The position numbers were made by a program, and so were the translations under genes. A stretch of 64,000 nucleotides of DNA from Methylobacterium sp. J-076 (GTDB taxonomy: Bacteria > Pseudomonadota > Alphaproteobacteria > Rhizobiales > Beijerinckiaceae), in assembly GCF_022829405.1 (NCBI RefSeq), contig NZ_JAKSXW010000130.1:1-64000 (forward strand), read 5' to 3'. Each line of letters begins with the position of its first letter. The stretch's first letter is position 1. A model generated the notes under the pieces. The model saw only the letters and a program-made list of their open reading frames with translations. It was not told the DNA's origin and did no database searches. Below are positions 35,540 to 44,716 of this stretch, piece after piece.

Positions 35540-37224
35540 TCCCCGCCTCTCCTCCGGGCCGTGAGTTCCCTGCGTTCCTGATCCAGGATCGCCTCCCGAA
35601 GGGCGTCCTCGTCCCGCAGGAAGGTCTCCTCATCCTGTATCGCCGCGAGCCCCGCCTGCAACTCCGCGATCTGGCGCTCCAGGGAGAGCCGCTGCCGGGC
35701 CGCCTCGCGGAAGCGCCGCTCGGTCTCGTGCCGGCGCCGGAGCGCCGCCGCCTCTTCCTGTGCCTCCTGCACGAGCCGGGCCGTGCCCGTGAGCACCCCC
35801 GCCGGCCCGATATAGGCATCGACCAGGGTGATGCCGTCCTCCGACATCAGGAACTCGCGGACCTGATGCGAGTGCTTCATCCCCCGGGCCTTGATCACGT
35901 ACAGGGTCCGGCTGCGCTCGCCGTTGGCTTCGACGTTCAGGAGCTTGATCCACGCATCCATCAACGAGGAAACGCCGAGATCGTCCCCTTGCTCCCTCAC
36001 GCCGTCCTGCCGCAGGTTCGTGATGACCGCTGTGATGCCCCGGCTCTTCAGCAGGTCGATCATCCGCAGCAGCGTCGCCTCCAGCTCGTTCAAGGGCCCC
36101 CGCAGGGCGGTGAGCGGGTCGATCACCACCACGGAGGGCGCGAACGCGTCGAGGTCGCGGTGCATCCGCGCGAGGTGCATCTCCAGCCCGAACAGGCTCG
36201 GCCGCGCCGCCTCGAAGCGCAGCAGCCCGGCCTCGACGTGGCGGGCGAGATCGAGCCCGATGGAGCGGGCGTTCCGGATGATCTGCGCGCCGCTCTCCTC
36301 GAACACGAAGGAGAGGCAGCGCTCGCCCCGCCGGCAGGCCGCATCGACCAGGCTGGACGAGAGCGAGGTCTTGCCGGTTCCCGCCTCGCCGGAGATCAGG
36401 ATGCTCGACCCCCGGTAGAACCCTCCCGGCTCGAGCATCGCGTCGAGGCCGGCGACCCCGCTAGAGACGATGCCCACCGGGACCTCGTAGTTCAGGTCCG
36501 TCGAGGTGACCGGCAGCACGCTGATCCCATCGTCGTCGATGAGGAACGGGTACTCGTTGGTGCCGTGCGCGGAGCCGCGATACTTCACCACCCGCAGGCG
36601 GCGGGTGGTGATCTGGTCCTCGACGCGGTTGTCGAGCAGCACCACGCAGTCGGAAACGTATTCCTCCAGGCCCTGCCGGGTCAGCTGGCCCTCGCCGCGC
36701 TCGCCGGTGATGATGGCGGTGAGGCCGCGGTCCTTGATCCAGCCGAACAGGCGGCGCAGCTCGGCGCGCAGCAGGGCCGGGTCGGTGAAGCCGGAGAACA
36801 GCGTCTCGATCGTGTCGAGGACGATGCGTTTGGCGCCGACGGTGTCGACGGCGAAGCCGAGGCGGATGAACAGGCCTTCGAGGTCGTATTCGCCGGTCTC
36901 CTCGATCTCACTGCGCTCCACGCGGACGTGATCGACGACGATTTTTCCCTTCGCGATCAGCCCGTCGATGTCGTAGCCGAGGGAGGCGACGTTGGCGCTG
37001 AGGTCCTCGACCCGCTCCTCGAAGCTCATGAACACGCCGGGTTCGTCGTAGCGCGTCACCCCGTTCACGAGGAACGTCGTGGCGAACAGGGTCTTCCCGC
37101 AGCCGGCGGTGCCGCAGATCAGGGACGGTCGCCCCGTCGGAAGCCCGCCCTTGGTGATCTCGTCGAAGCCGGCGATGCCGGTGGGGGCCTTGGAAAGCTT
37201 CGGAGCGGATTGCGCGTCGTGCAC
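35536..37224 (-). CDS. kaiC: KaiC
   Basis: The 562-residue protein has two RecA-like domains, each with a Walker A (GTAGCGKT, 38-45; GEAGTGKT, 279-286) and catalytic glutamates ([18 protein letters not shown]). The first is the CI-type ATPase. The second has Ser419-Ser420 (LGVSSLMD) where cyanobacterial KaiC has the phosphorylated Ser431-Thr432, so autophosphorylation is plausible. The C-terminal ~75 residues form a coiled coil ([22 protein letters not shown]) unlike the cyanobacterial tail. The start is a GTG with AGGAGC upstream. No kaiA is present, so the system would be a KaiA-independent timer or stress switch, as described in other proteobacteria. Confidence 0.92.
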   Translation of the reverse strand: MHDAQSAPKLSKAPTGIAGFDEITKGGLPTGRPSLICGTAGCGKTLFATTFLVNGVTRYDEPGVFMSFEERVEDLSANVASLGYDIDGLIAKGKIVVDHVRVERSEIEETGEYDLEGLFIRLGFAVDTVGAKRIVLDTIETLFSGFTDPALLRAELRRLFGWIKDRGLTAIITGERGEGQLTRQGLEEYVSDCVVLLDNRVEDQITTRRLRVVKYRGSAHGTNEYPFLIDDDGISVLPVTSTDLNYEVPVGIVSSGVAGLDAMLEPGGFYRGSSILISGEAGTGKTSLSSSLVDAACRRGERCLSFVFEESGAQIIRNARSIGLDLARHVEAGLLRFEAARPSLFGLEMHLARMHRDLDAFAPSVVVIDPLTALRGPLNELEATLLRMIDLLKSRGITAVITNLRQDGVREQGDDLGVSSLMDAWIKLLNVEANGERSRTLYVIKARGMKHSHQVREFLMSEDGITLVDAYIGPAGVLTGTARLVQEAQEEAAALRRRHETERRFREAARQRLSLERQIAELQAGLAAIQDEETFLRDEDALREAILDQERRELTARRRGGE

Positions 37225-37488
37225 CGAGAATCAGCTCCTGGGCTGTGCGGGGGGCGGCCCGGGCGGGCTGGGAAGATCGAAAGGGTGTCGGGCTTGCGGA
37301 GTGTCCGCGTCCCCCGTGTCCGGCCGGAGCGATGCGGCCGCACGCGGGAAAATGGTCGATTACAAGGGCTGAGCCCCATTCGGAATGGGCCGGTGACGGG
37401 GCGGCTCCGGCCTCCCACCCCCAGCCGTGCACCCTGATACTGAGTTCCGGGAAAAATCACACATAATGCAATGGTGGCGCCCCGGCGA

Positions 37489-38139
37489 TCAGGAATCCTG
37501 ACGTTCGCCCCGCGCCACCTCGCACATCGCGTCGTCCGGCAGGGGGCGTTGCAGCGCCAGGGCTTCCTGGGCCGGCGCCTCCAGCCACCTCGCCCATTCC
37601 TCCGGTTTCGTCAGCAGCACCGGCATCGCCTTGGGATGGACCGGGCCGACGACGCCGTTGGCCTCCGTGGTGAGGAAGGAGAAGAGCCGGTGCTCCTCCT
37701 CCGTCCGCTCGGGGTTCTCCGCCTTGGTGCCCCGCACGCCCGTCCAGGGCCGCCAGATCCCCGCGAAGGCGAAGAGGGGGCGCTCCTCGCTCAGGGCGAA
37801 CCAGACGGGGGTCTTGCGAGGCTTGGTGTCGGCGTATTCGGAGAAGGAGGCCGCCGGCACGAGGCAGCGATAGGCCGGCTTCAGCCAGGGCCTCCAATGC
37901 GGCGAGGCGACGTTGCGGACATTCGTCACCGGGTGTTCGCCGAACGCCTTGGGGCCGGGGATGCCCCAGCGCATCATGGTCAGCGAACGCCCCGCCTCGC
38001 CAGCCACGACGACGGGGGCCATCCGGTCCGGGAAGATGGCGGGAAGCTCCGGCATGTTGCCGGTCTCGTCCCGCGTCGCGCCGAAGAACGCCCGCAGGGC
38101 GTCCGGCCCCTGCCGGCCGAGGGAATAGAGATTGCACAT
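37489..38139 (-). CDS. yedK: SOS response-associated YedK/HMCES protein
   Basis: The 216-residue SRAP-domain protein has the catalytic Cys2 (MCNLYSL), the asparagine in TNVRNVASPHW and the C-terminal histidine/glutamate region (CLVPAASFSEY; VHPKAMPVLL). YedK forms a protective covalent thiazolidine link to abasic sites in single-stranded DNA. It is monocistronic, downstream of the kaiC promoter region and transcribed in the same direction. Length and key residues indicate an intact gene. Confidence 0.92.
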   Translation of the reverse strand: MCNLYSLGRQGPDALRAFFGATRDETGNMPELPAIFPDRMAPVVVAGEAGRSLTMMRWGIPGPKAFGEHPVTNVRNVASPHWRPWLKPAYRCLVPAASFSEYADTKPRKTPVWFALSEERPLFAFAGIWRPWTGVRGTKAENPERTEEEHRLFSFLTTEANGVVGPVHPKAMPVLLTKPEEWARWLEAPAQEALALQRPLPDDAMCEVARGERQDS

Positions 38140-38221
38140 GGCCCACCGCCTTCACGCCCCCATGTGGGGCGGGGCACGGTCCCGGGCGAGGCCGCCTACG
38201 GGTGTGGCGTGGCCGGGGGCC

Positions 38222-38473
38222 TCAGCGCAGGGCGACCATCTGCGCCGCGTAGGACGCCACGACCTGGGTGACCGGGAGATCGGCGGCGTAGATCCGCCCC
38301 GCCAGGATCAGCAGGGCGAGGCTCCAGAACACCGCGCCGCCGATGCGGCGGGCGGTGCGATCCCCGGCCGAGCCGGTGCAGGCCCGCGCCACGCCGGCGG
38401 CGACGGGCTCGCCGAACGGATCGAAGGCGGCCTCGGTCTCGGGGGTGGACGCCGTGGCGGACGTGTTGCGCAT
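38222..38473 (-). CDS. Small membrane protein, unknown
   Basis: The 83-residue protein starts MRNTSATASTPETEAAFDPFGEP and contains one hydrophobic segment (IGGAVFWSLALLILAGRIYAA) followed by a short amphipathic tail. No strong ribosome binding site precedes the ATG. I recognise no family. It is divergent from the UPF0324 transporter gene. Confidence 0.45.
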   Translation of the reverse strand: MRNTSATASTPETEAAFDPFGEPVAAGVARACTGSAGDRTARRIGGAVFWSLALLILAGRIYAADLPVTQVVASYAAQMVALR

Positions 38474-38608
38474 GATGGGAAATGTCGCGCTTGGACCCAT
38501 CCCGTGCAATGGATGCGTCTTCCGAAGTTTCGACGGCTGGGAGAGTGTCCTTCTCTCCCGCGGTCGCTCGACGACCGTTTTCTTTTCCGGCGGGTGGAAA
38601 GGCTGATC

Positions 38609-39685
38609 GTGAGTTCGCAAGCATCCTCACAGACCTCCTTCCGGGGCGACGCGGTCCGCTCGCCGTCGATCCTGCCCGGCATCGGCCTGTGCCTCGCCAT
38701 CACCCTGGTCGCCATGGCGGGGCAGGCGGTGGAGGAGCGGATCTTCTCCCACCCGTACGTGGAGGCCCTGGTTCTGGCGATCCTCCTCGGGATCGCCGTG
38801 CGCACGGCGTGGACGCCCGGTTCCCGCTTCCGTACCGGGATCGCGTTCTCCGCCAAGCAGCTCCTCGAAGTGGCGGTGACGCTCCTCGGCGCCTCGTTGA
38901 GCCTGGGGGCGATCCTCGCCTCCGGCCCGGCGCTGATCGGCGGCATCGTCGGCACCGTGGTGATCGGCATCGGCACGAGCTACGGCATCTGCCGGGTGCT
39001 CGGTCTGCCGGCCCGGATGGCGATCCTCGTGGCCTGCGGCAACGCCATCTGCGGGAACTCCGCCATCGCCGCCGTGGCGCCCGTGATCGGCGCCGAGCCC
39101 AAGGACATCGCCGCGTCCATCGCCTTCACGGCGGTGCTCGGCGTGCTGATGGTGCTGGGCCTGCCGCTGTTCGTGCCGTTGGCGGGGATGAGCGACCACC
39201 AGTACGGCGTGCTGGCGGGCCTCACCGTCTACGCCGTGCCGCAGGTGCTGGCGGCCACCGTGCCGGTGAGCCTGCTGGCGACCCAGGTCGGCACGCTGGT
39301 GAAGCTGGTGCGGGTGCTGATGCTCGGACCGGTGGTGGTGGCCTTCTCGCTGCTGGCCCCGCACCTCCCCCGCGAGGGCGAGCACGGGGCCGCCCCCCGC
39401 AAGGGAGGGCGCCTCGCCTTCACCAAGCTGGTGCCGTGGTTCATCCTCGGCTTCCTCGTCCTGGCCTCCCTGCGCTCGCTGGGCCTGATCCCGGACGCGG
39501 CGGTGCGGCCCCTCACCCAGTGCGCCGGCTTCCTCACGGTGCTCTCCATGGCCGCGCTGGGCCTCGGGGTGGACGTGCGGGTCCTCGCCCGGGTCGGGGG
39601 GCGGGTGACCCTCGCCGTGACCGGATCCCTCGTCGTCCTCGTGGCGATCAGCCTCGCGCTGATCCGCCTCCTCGGCATCGCCTGA
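38609..39685 (+). CDS. UPF0324 (YeiH family) putative sulfate exporter
   Basis: The protein of about 358 residues starts at a GTG with GGAAAGG upstream and has around ten membrane segments. Family blocks include PYVEALVLAILLGIAVRT, GIAFSAKQLLEVAVTLLGASLS, LVACGNAICGNSAIAAVAPVIGA and TVYAVPQVLAAT. The YeiH family is annotated as a putative sulfate exporter, though the substrate is little tested. An exporter of sulfate or sulfite would suit a strain that desulfonates organosulfur compounds, but this gene is 23 kb from those genes and the link is speculative. Confidence 0.88.
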   Translation: MSSQASSQTSFRGDAVRSPSILPGIGLCLAITLVAMAGQAVEERIFSHPYVEALVLAILLGIAVRTAWTPGSRFRTGIAFSAKQLLEVAVTLLGASLSLGAILASGPALIGGIVGTVVIGIGTSYGICRVLGLPARMAILVACGNAICGNSAIAAVAPVIGAEPKDIAASIAFTAVLGVLMVLGLPLFVPLAGMSDHQYGVLAGLTVYAVPQVLAATVPVSLLATQVGTLVKLVRVLMLGPVVVAFSLLAPHLPREGEHGAAPRKGGRLAFTKLVPWFILGFLVLASLRSLGLIPDAAVRPLTQCAGFLTVLSMAALGLGVDVRVLARVGGRVTLAVTGSLVVLVAISLALIRLLGIA

Positions 39686-39869
39686 GCCCGCGGGCCGTCG
39701 GGCGCGCGCTTGCGCGCCCTTGCGCGACGGGCGCCCCTTGGTCATAGGCCCCCCATGCGGCCTCCGACACGAACATCCGCCACGCCGTCGCCGCGGATAC
39801 CCTCACCCCTGGTCCAAGGACGCGCCGCCCCCGAGCGGCCGGCCGGGCGCGCGCTTCGGGACCGGCCCC

Positions 39870-42800
39870 GTGGCTGATCCGCTGGCCTTCCTCGCCGGGG
39901 GTGGCGAGGCCGCGCGGATGATCCGCGAGCGGGACTGGACCGGCCATCCCCTCGGCCCGCCGGAGCGGTGGCCGCCGGAGCTGCGCGTGGCCCTGAGCCT
40001 CGTGCTCAACTCGTCGGAGAGCATGATCCTGGCCTGGGGGCCGGACCTCACCTTCTTCTTCAACGAGACCTATTTCCCCCTGCTGGGGCCGCGCCTGAGC
40101 TGGGCGATGGGCGAGCGCTTCGACGCGGTCTGGGCGGATGCCTGGGACCAGGCCAAGCCGATCATCGACGACGCCTTCGCCGGCCGCTCCACACGCTTCA
40201 ACGACCTGCCCTGGACCCTCGGCACCGACCGGGGCGACGCGCTGACGTGGTGGAGCTTCTCGTATTCCCGCGTCCTCGATGCCGAGGGCGGGGTGGCGGG
40301 CCTGTTCATCCTCACCAACGAGACCACGGAGCGGGTGAAGGCCGAGCGGCGCCAGCGCGACTTCGAGGCCGCCCTGCGCGCCGAGCGGGACCGGGCGCAC
40401 GACGTGCTCGACAACATGGGCGAGGCCTTCGCCCTCCTCGGCCACGACCTGCGGATCGCCGACATCAACGCCGAGGGCCTGCGCATGGACGGGCGGCCCC
40501 GCGAGGCCATCGTCGATCGCCCCTATCGCGAGGCCTACCCGGACGCCGACCCCGCCCTCGAGGCCGCCTACCGCAAGGCGATGGCCGAGGAGCGGCCCTT
40601 CACCCTGGAGCATGCCGCGGCCGGCGCGGACGGGCACGTCACCTGGATCGACATCAGGGCCTATCCGGTCGGGGGCGGGCTGGCGCTGTTCTACCGCGAC
40701 ATCACCGCCAAGATGATCCAGCGGGAGCGGCTCACGGCCAGCGAAGCCCTGGCGCGGGAGAACGCCGACCGGGTGCAGATCGCCCTCTCGGCCGGCGCGA
40801 TCATCGGCACGTGGTTCTGGGACCTGACCGCCGACCGCTTCACCGTGGACGAGGCCTTCGCCAACAGCTTCGGGCTCGACCCCGCCCTGGGGCGGACCGG
40901 GCTCAGCCTCTCGCAGGTGGTGGACACCGTCCACCCGGACGACAAGGCCGGCCTCGCGGCGGCCATCGAGGAGGCCATCGCCCGGGGCGGCGCCTACGCG
41001 CACCAGTACCGCGTGCGCCGGGTCGACGGGAAGTACTACTGGCTGGAGGCCAACGGCCGGGTCGACCGCGCCTCGGACGGCACGCCGCTCAGCTTCCCCG
41101 GCGTGCTCATCGACCTCGATGAGCGCCGGTCCCTCGTGGCCGAGCGCGACCGGGTGCGGGCGGCGTTGCACGAACAGGCCGTCGAATTCGAGGTCCTGGC
41201 CGACAACATCCCGATCCTGTGCTGGATGAGCCGGGCGGACGGGCACGTCTACTGGTGCAGCCGCCGCTGGTACGACTACACCGGGGCGGCGGCGGACTCG
41301 CTCCTCGGCTGGGGCTGGACCGTCGCCCACGATCCGGCGGTGCTGCCGGAGGTCCTGTCGCGCTGGAACCGCTCGCTCGGCACGGGCGAGCCCTTCGAGA
41401 TGACCTTCCCCCTGCGCGGCCGGGACGGGACGTTCCGCCCCTTCCTCACGCGGATGGTGCCGATCCGCAACGCGGAGGGCGCCATCGAGCGCTGGTTCGC
41501 CACCAACACCGACATCGCCGAGCTGCGCGCCGCCGAGCAGGCCCTGCGCGACCTGAACGCCACCCTGGAGCAGCAGGTGGCCGCGCGCACCGCCGAGCGC
41601 GACCAGATCTGGAAGGCCTCCACCGACCTGCTCTGCGTGGCGAATTTCGAGGGCTACATCGTCAGCCTCAACCCCGCCTGGGCGGCGACCCTGGGCTGGA
41701 GCCCCGAGGAGATGACCGCCCGGCCCTTCGTGGACTTCGTCCACCCGGAGGACGTGGCCGCCACCGTGTCCGCCGCCGCCGGCCTCGGCCGCGGGGCGCC
41801 GCAGCTCGCCTTCGAGAACCGCTACCGCCACCGGGATGGGAGCTACCGCTGGCTCTCGTGGAACGCCGTCTCCAAGGATGGGAAGATCTACGCGACGGTC
41901 CGCGACGTGACCGTGATGAAGGACCAGGCCGAGGCCCTGGCCCATGCGGAGGATGCCCTGCGGCAGGCGCAGAAGATGGAGGCGGTGGGCCAGCTCACCG
42001 GCGGCGTCGCCCACGACTTCAACAACCTGCTGACGATCATCCGCTCGTCGGTGGACTTCCTCCGGCGCCCGAACCTGCCGGAGGAGCGGCGCACCCGCTA
42101 CATGGACGCCATGTCCGACACGGTGGACCGGGCGGCGAAGCTCACCGGCCAGCTCCTGGCCTTCGCCCGGCGGCAGGCCCTGCAGCCGGAAGTGTTCGAT
42201 GTCGGCGCGCGCCTCGATGAGGTCGCCGACATGCTCAACTCGGTGACGGGGGCGCGCATCCGGGTGCGGACGGAGCAGCCGGAATCCCGCTGCCACGTCC
42301 GCGCCGACGCGAGCCAGTTCGAGACGGCCCTGGTCAACATGGCCGTCAACGCCCGCGATGCCATGCGCGGCGAGGGCGAGATGGCGATCCGGGTCTCCCG
42401 CGGCCAATCCCTCCCCGCCATCCGCGGCCATGCCGGGGCCGCGGGCCCCTTCGTCGCCGTGGCGGTGATCGACGGAGGGTGCGGGATCCCGGCGGACCAC
42501 CTTTCGCGGATCTTCGAGCCGTTCTTCACCACGAAGGAGGTCGGCAAGGGGACGGGGCTCGGCCTCAGCCAAGTGATCGGCTTCGCCAAGCAGTCGGGCG
42601 GCGACGTGGACGTCACCAGCACCCTCGGCCAGGGCACGGTCTTCACCCTGTACCTCCCCGAGGCCGAGGCGGTGCCCGGCCAGGCGGGGGAGGACGCGCC
42701 CGACGAGCCGGTCCCGGAGGGCCGCAGCCTGTGCGTGCTGGTGGTGGAGGACAATCTCGAGGTCGGCCGGTTCTGCACGCAGATCCTGGAGGATCTCGGC

Positions 42801-43109
42801 CACTCGATCGTCTGGGCGCACAATGCGGAGGACGCCCTGGCCGAGATCGAGCGGGTGCCGTTCCGGTTCGAGGCGGTGTTCTCCGACGTGGTGATGCCGG
42901 GCATGGGCGGCATCGAGCTCGCCAAGCGCCTGCGGACGAGCCACCCGGACCTGCCGGTGATCCTCACCTCCGGCTACAGCGACGTCCTCGCCCGGGACGA
43001 CGGCCACGGCTTCGACCTCGTGCGCAAGCCCTATTCCGCCGAGCAGGTGGCCGGCGCCTTCCGCAAGGTCGCCCTCCGGGGCCGGCCGCGGAAACGGAGC
43101 CCCCTTTAG
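39870..43109 (+). CDS. Large multi-PAS hybrid histidine kinase
   Basis: The protein of about 1,079 residues probably starts at the GTG at 39870 ([18 protein letters not shown]); the ribosome binding site is weak. Its N-terminal region is of the type W-PP-L, S-xxM, E-YFPLLGP seen in some sensory kinases. At least four PAS modules follow, including [54 protein letters not shown] and [19 protein letters not shown]. HisKA has [17 protein letters not shown]; HATPase has VNARDAM and KGTGLGLSQ; the receiver has VVEDNLEVG and [13 protein letters not shown]. No membrane segment is evident. The kinase/receiver half is a close paralogue of the Kai-linked kinase. Confidence 0.85.
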   Translation: MADPLAFLAGGGEAARMIRERDWTGHPLGPPERWPPELRVALSLVLNSSESMILAWGPDLTFFFNETYFPLLGPRLSWAMGERFDAVWADAWDQAKPIIDDAFAGRSTRFNDLPWTLGTDRGDALTWWSFSYSRVLDAEGGVAGLFILTNETTERVKAERRQRDFEAALRAERDRAHDVLDNMGEAFALLGHDLRIADINAEGLRMDGRPREAIVDRPYREAYPDADPALEAAYRKAMAEERPFTLEHAAAGADGHVTWIDIRAYPVGGGLALFYRDITAKMIQRERLTASEALARENADRVQIALSAGAIIGTWFWDLTADRFTVDEAFANSFGLDPALGRTGLSLSQVVDTVHPDDKAGLAAAIEEAIARGGAYAHQYRVRRVDGKYYWLEANGRVDRASDGTPLSFPGVLIDLDERRSLVAERDRVRAALHEQAVEFEVLADNIPILCWMSRADGHVYWCSRRWYDYTGAAADSLLGWGWTVAHDPAVLPEVLSRWNRSLGTGEPFEMTFPLRGRDGTFRPFLTRMVPIRNAEGAIERWFATNTDIAELRAAEQALRDLNATLEQQVAARTAERDQIWKASTDLLCVANFEGYIVSLNPAWAATLGWSPEEMTARPFVDFVHPEDVAATVSAAAGLGRGAPQLAFENRYRHRDGSYRWLSWNAVSKDGKIYATVRDVTVMKDQAEALAHAEDALRQAQKMEAVGQLTGGVAHDFNNLLTIIRSSVDFLRRPNLPEERRTRYMDAMSDTVDRAAKLTGQLLAFARRQALQPEVFDVGARLDEVADMLNSVTGARIRVRTEQPESRCHVRADASQFETALVNMAVNARDAMRGEGEMAIRVSRGQSLPAIRGHAGAAGPFVAVAVIDGGCGIPADHLSRIFEPFFTTKEVGKGTGLGLSQVIGFAKQSGGDVDVTSTLGQGTVFTLYLPEAEAVPGQAGEDAPDEPVPEGRSLCVLVVEDNLEVGRFCTQILEDLGHSIVWAHNAEDALAEIERVPFRFEAVFSDVVMPGMGGIELAKRLRTSHPDLPVILTSGYSDVLARDDGHGFDLVRKPYSAEQVAGAFRKVALRGRPRKRSPL

Positions 43110-43157
43110 GCGGTTGCCGATGGGGGCGACCCCCGGATCCCGGCGGAAGGGTGCAGC

Positions 43158-43391
43158 ATGGACCGACCGGAACCGCGCGAGCCTCGCCTGCCCGAGAGCC
43201 TGACGCGCCACCTCGAGGGATCGCGGCGGGCGATCTGGCCGACGCCGGACGACCGCCACCGCCCCCGCACGGGCGCCCACCGCCCCCGGCTCCCGAGCCG
43301 GGTGTTCAAGGGCGTCTGGCTGTGGGCGGCCGCCTACAACCTCATCGGCGCGGCGATCCTCGCCCTCCTCTGGGCGAGCATGGGCCGGTGA
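43158..43391 (+). CDS. Small membrane protein downstream of the hybrid kinase
   Basis: The 77-residue protein begins MDRPEPREPRLPESLTRHLEG, has a basic, proline-rich middle and one hydrophobic C-terminal segment (VWLWAAAYNLIGAAILALLWASM). GGAAGGG lies upstream of the ATG, and the gene is 48 bases after the kinase, so they may share a transcript. No known family is recognised. Confidence 0.5.
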   Translation: MDRPEPREPRLPESLTRHLEGSRRAIWPTPDDRHRPRTGAHRPRLPSRVFKGVWLWAAAYNLIGAAILALLWASMGR

Positions 43392-43565
43392 GCCGCGCCG
43401 GGCGCATCCCCGCCGCGACGGGGCGCGGCCGGAGCAGAAAGGCCCGCCGGGGCTGTTGACCCGTCCGGCCTTTCCCCCTAAGTGACGGCGTCCCGGCGGC
43501 AACGCCCGGGCCAGCCTCCCGGCCGCGAACACGCTATGGGAGTGCGAGCCGGTCAGATGGCTCAT

Positions 43566-43639
43566 TGGGGGATAGTTTAACGGTAGAACGGTGGACTCTG
43601 ACTCCTCTAGTCCTGGTTCGAATCCAGGTCCCCCAGCCA
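43566..43639 (+). tRNA. tRNA-Gln (CUG), with encoded CCA
   Basis: A 74-base gene has the acceptor TGGGGGA pairing with TCCCCCA, the anticodon CTG in the loop CTCTGAC, a GGTTCGAATCC T-arm and an encoded GCCA end. Confidence 0.95.
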
Positions 43640-44716
43640 CCTCTTTTTAACCCGTTATTCTCAGACAGTTAGGTCGGGCGTGCCCGCCCGCCGGAACACG
43701 CCGCCGTGACAGTCCGGCGGGTGCTGGGGTCGTTTCGGTCTCACTCTATCCCATGCCGCAGCATCGACCGGTCGGCCTCGCTTCGGGTGTCGGCGAGCGG
43801 CACGGTCGCGACCACGCATGTGCTTCCGAACCTGCGGCCAGGCATGGCTTGAGCCAGCGCGCTCAAGGCGACGATTCGGATTACAGATCCTGGCAGGAAC
43901 CGCTTCGGCGCTGCGTTGCCCGGCGGCGCGGGCAGTCCGGGCCGCGGCCGTGTTCCTTGCGCCCGGTGCCGCTCCGAGTTTCGTAGGGCCATCGCGCTGC
44001 ACGAGGCGATCGCGACTTCGCCGCGCTACAGCAGTGAAAGCGGAGTGCACCGGCACCACGGCGGGCATCGATCACGCAGGCGTGTGTCCCTCGCTGAACG
44101 CCACCTGATGAGAGGTGGAACGCTCATCGCTCATCCCAAGGCCTTCGGTCCATGCGACGCATGGGGATGAATGCAACTATAATATAATTCACTGGCTAAT
44201 ATTCAATCGACGATAGTTCGTAGAGAAGCGATTTTCCGCAACACAAATCGTTGTCATAAATATTACATACGACTCAGTTCCAAGGGCTTTTATCCCTAAT
44301 CGCATCCCGATGGAAAATCGGGGCAGGTTCAACGCAGAGTGTGCGACGGAAGACCGATTTTTCCTTTCTGGACCACGATCACCCTCGCCCACTCTGGCGC
44401 CTCCACCGCCCGTTCGATGTGGCGCGGGGGAGGTTGCCCCCCGCTGGGCCCCTGAGCCGCCGCCTGATCGAGGGGGCGAGGCCCGCTTCGGCACCGCATT
44501 CCCTCGTGCCCTTCGCCGACGGCAGGCGCGGCGGCAGGCTGCGCATGTCCCAGAATGTTCGACCGTTCAGGCGGGTGCCACCCGCTCTCGACGTTCCGAC
44601 GTTCGTCTCAGACTCGGCTCAGTCGGGCGACCCCGGCGGGCCGTGACCCGCCCGGAAGCACCGATGGCGGTCGCCCTCACCCTTGAACCCCGCATCTTCA
44701 CGACAAGGACCATCCG
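43640..44716. other. Long non-coding stretch after tRNA-Gln
   Basis: Over 1 kb shows no supported gene. It holds an AT-rich island at about 44165-44310 and a mixed-composition segment before and after. Short frames in it have no start signals or recognisable domains. Location after a tRNA and before a gene of foreign composition suggests acquired or decayed DNA. A small RNA cannot be excluded. Confidence 0.45.

Noticed and set aside
39648..43640. A 1,330-codon open frame on the minus strand opposite the large hybrid kinase
   Set aside because: It mirrors the kinase codons, overlaps tRNA-Gln, is dominated by Arg/Ala/Gly/His and has no domain; long antisense frames are expected at this GC content.
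43741..43992. A possible small minus-strand gene (83 codons) after tRNA-Gln
   Set aside because: No ribosome binding site and no recognisable fold; several competing frames are open in the same segment.
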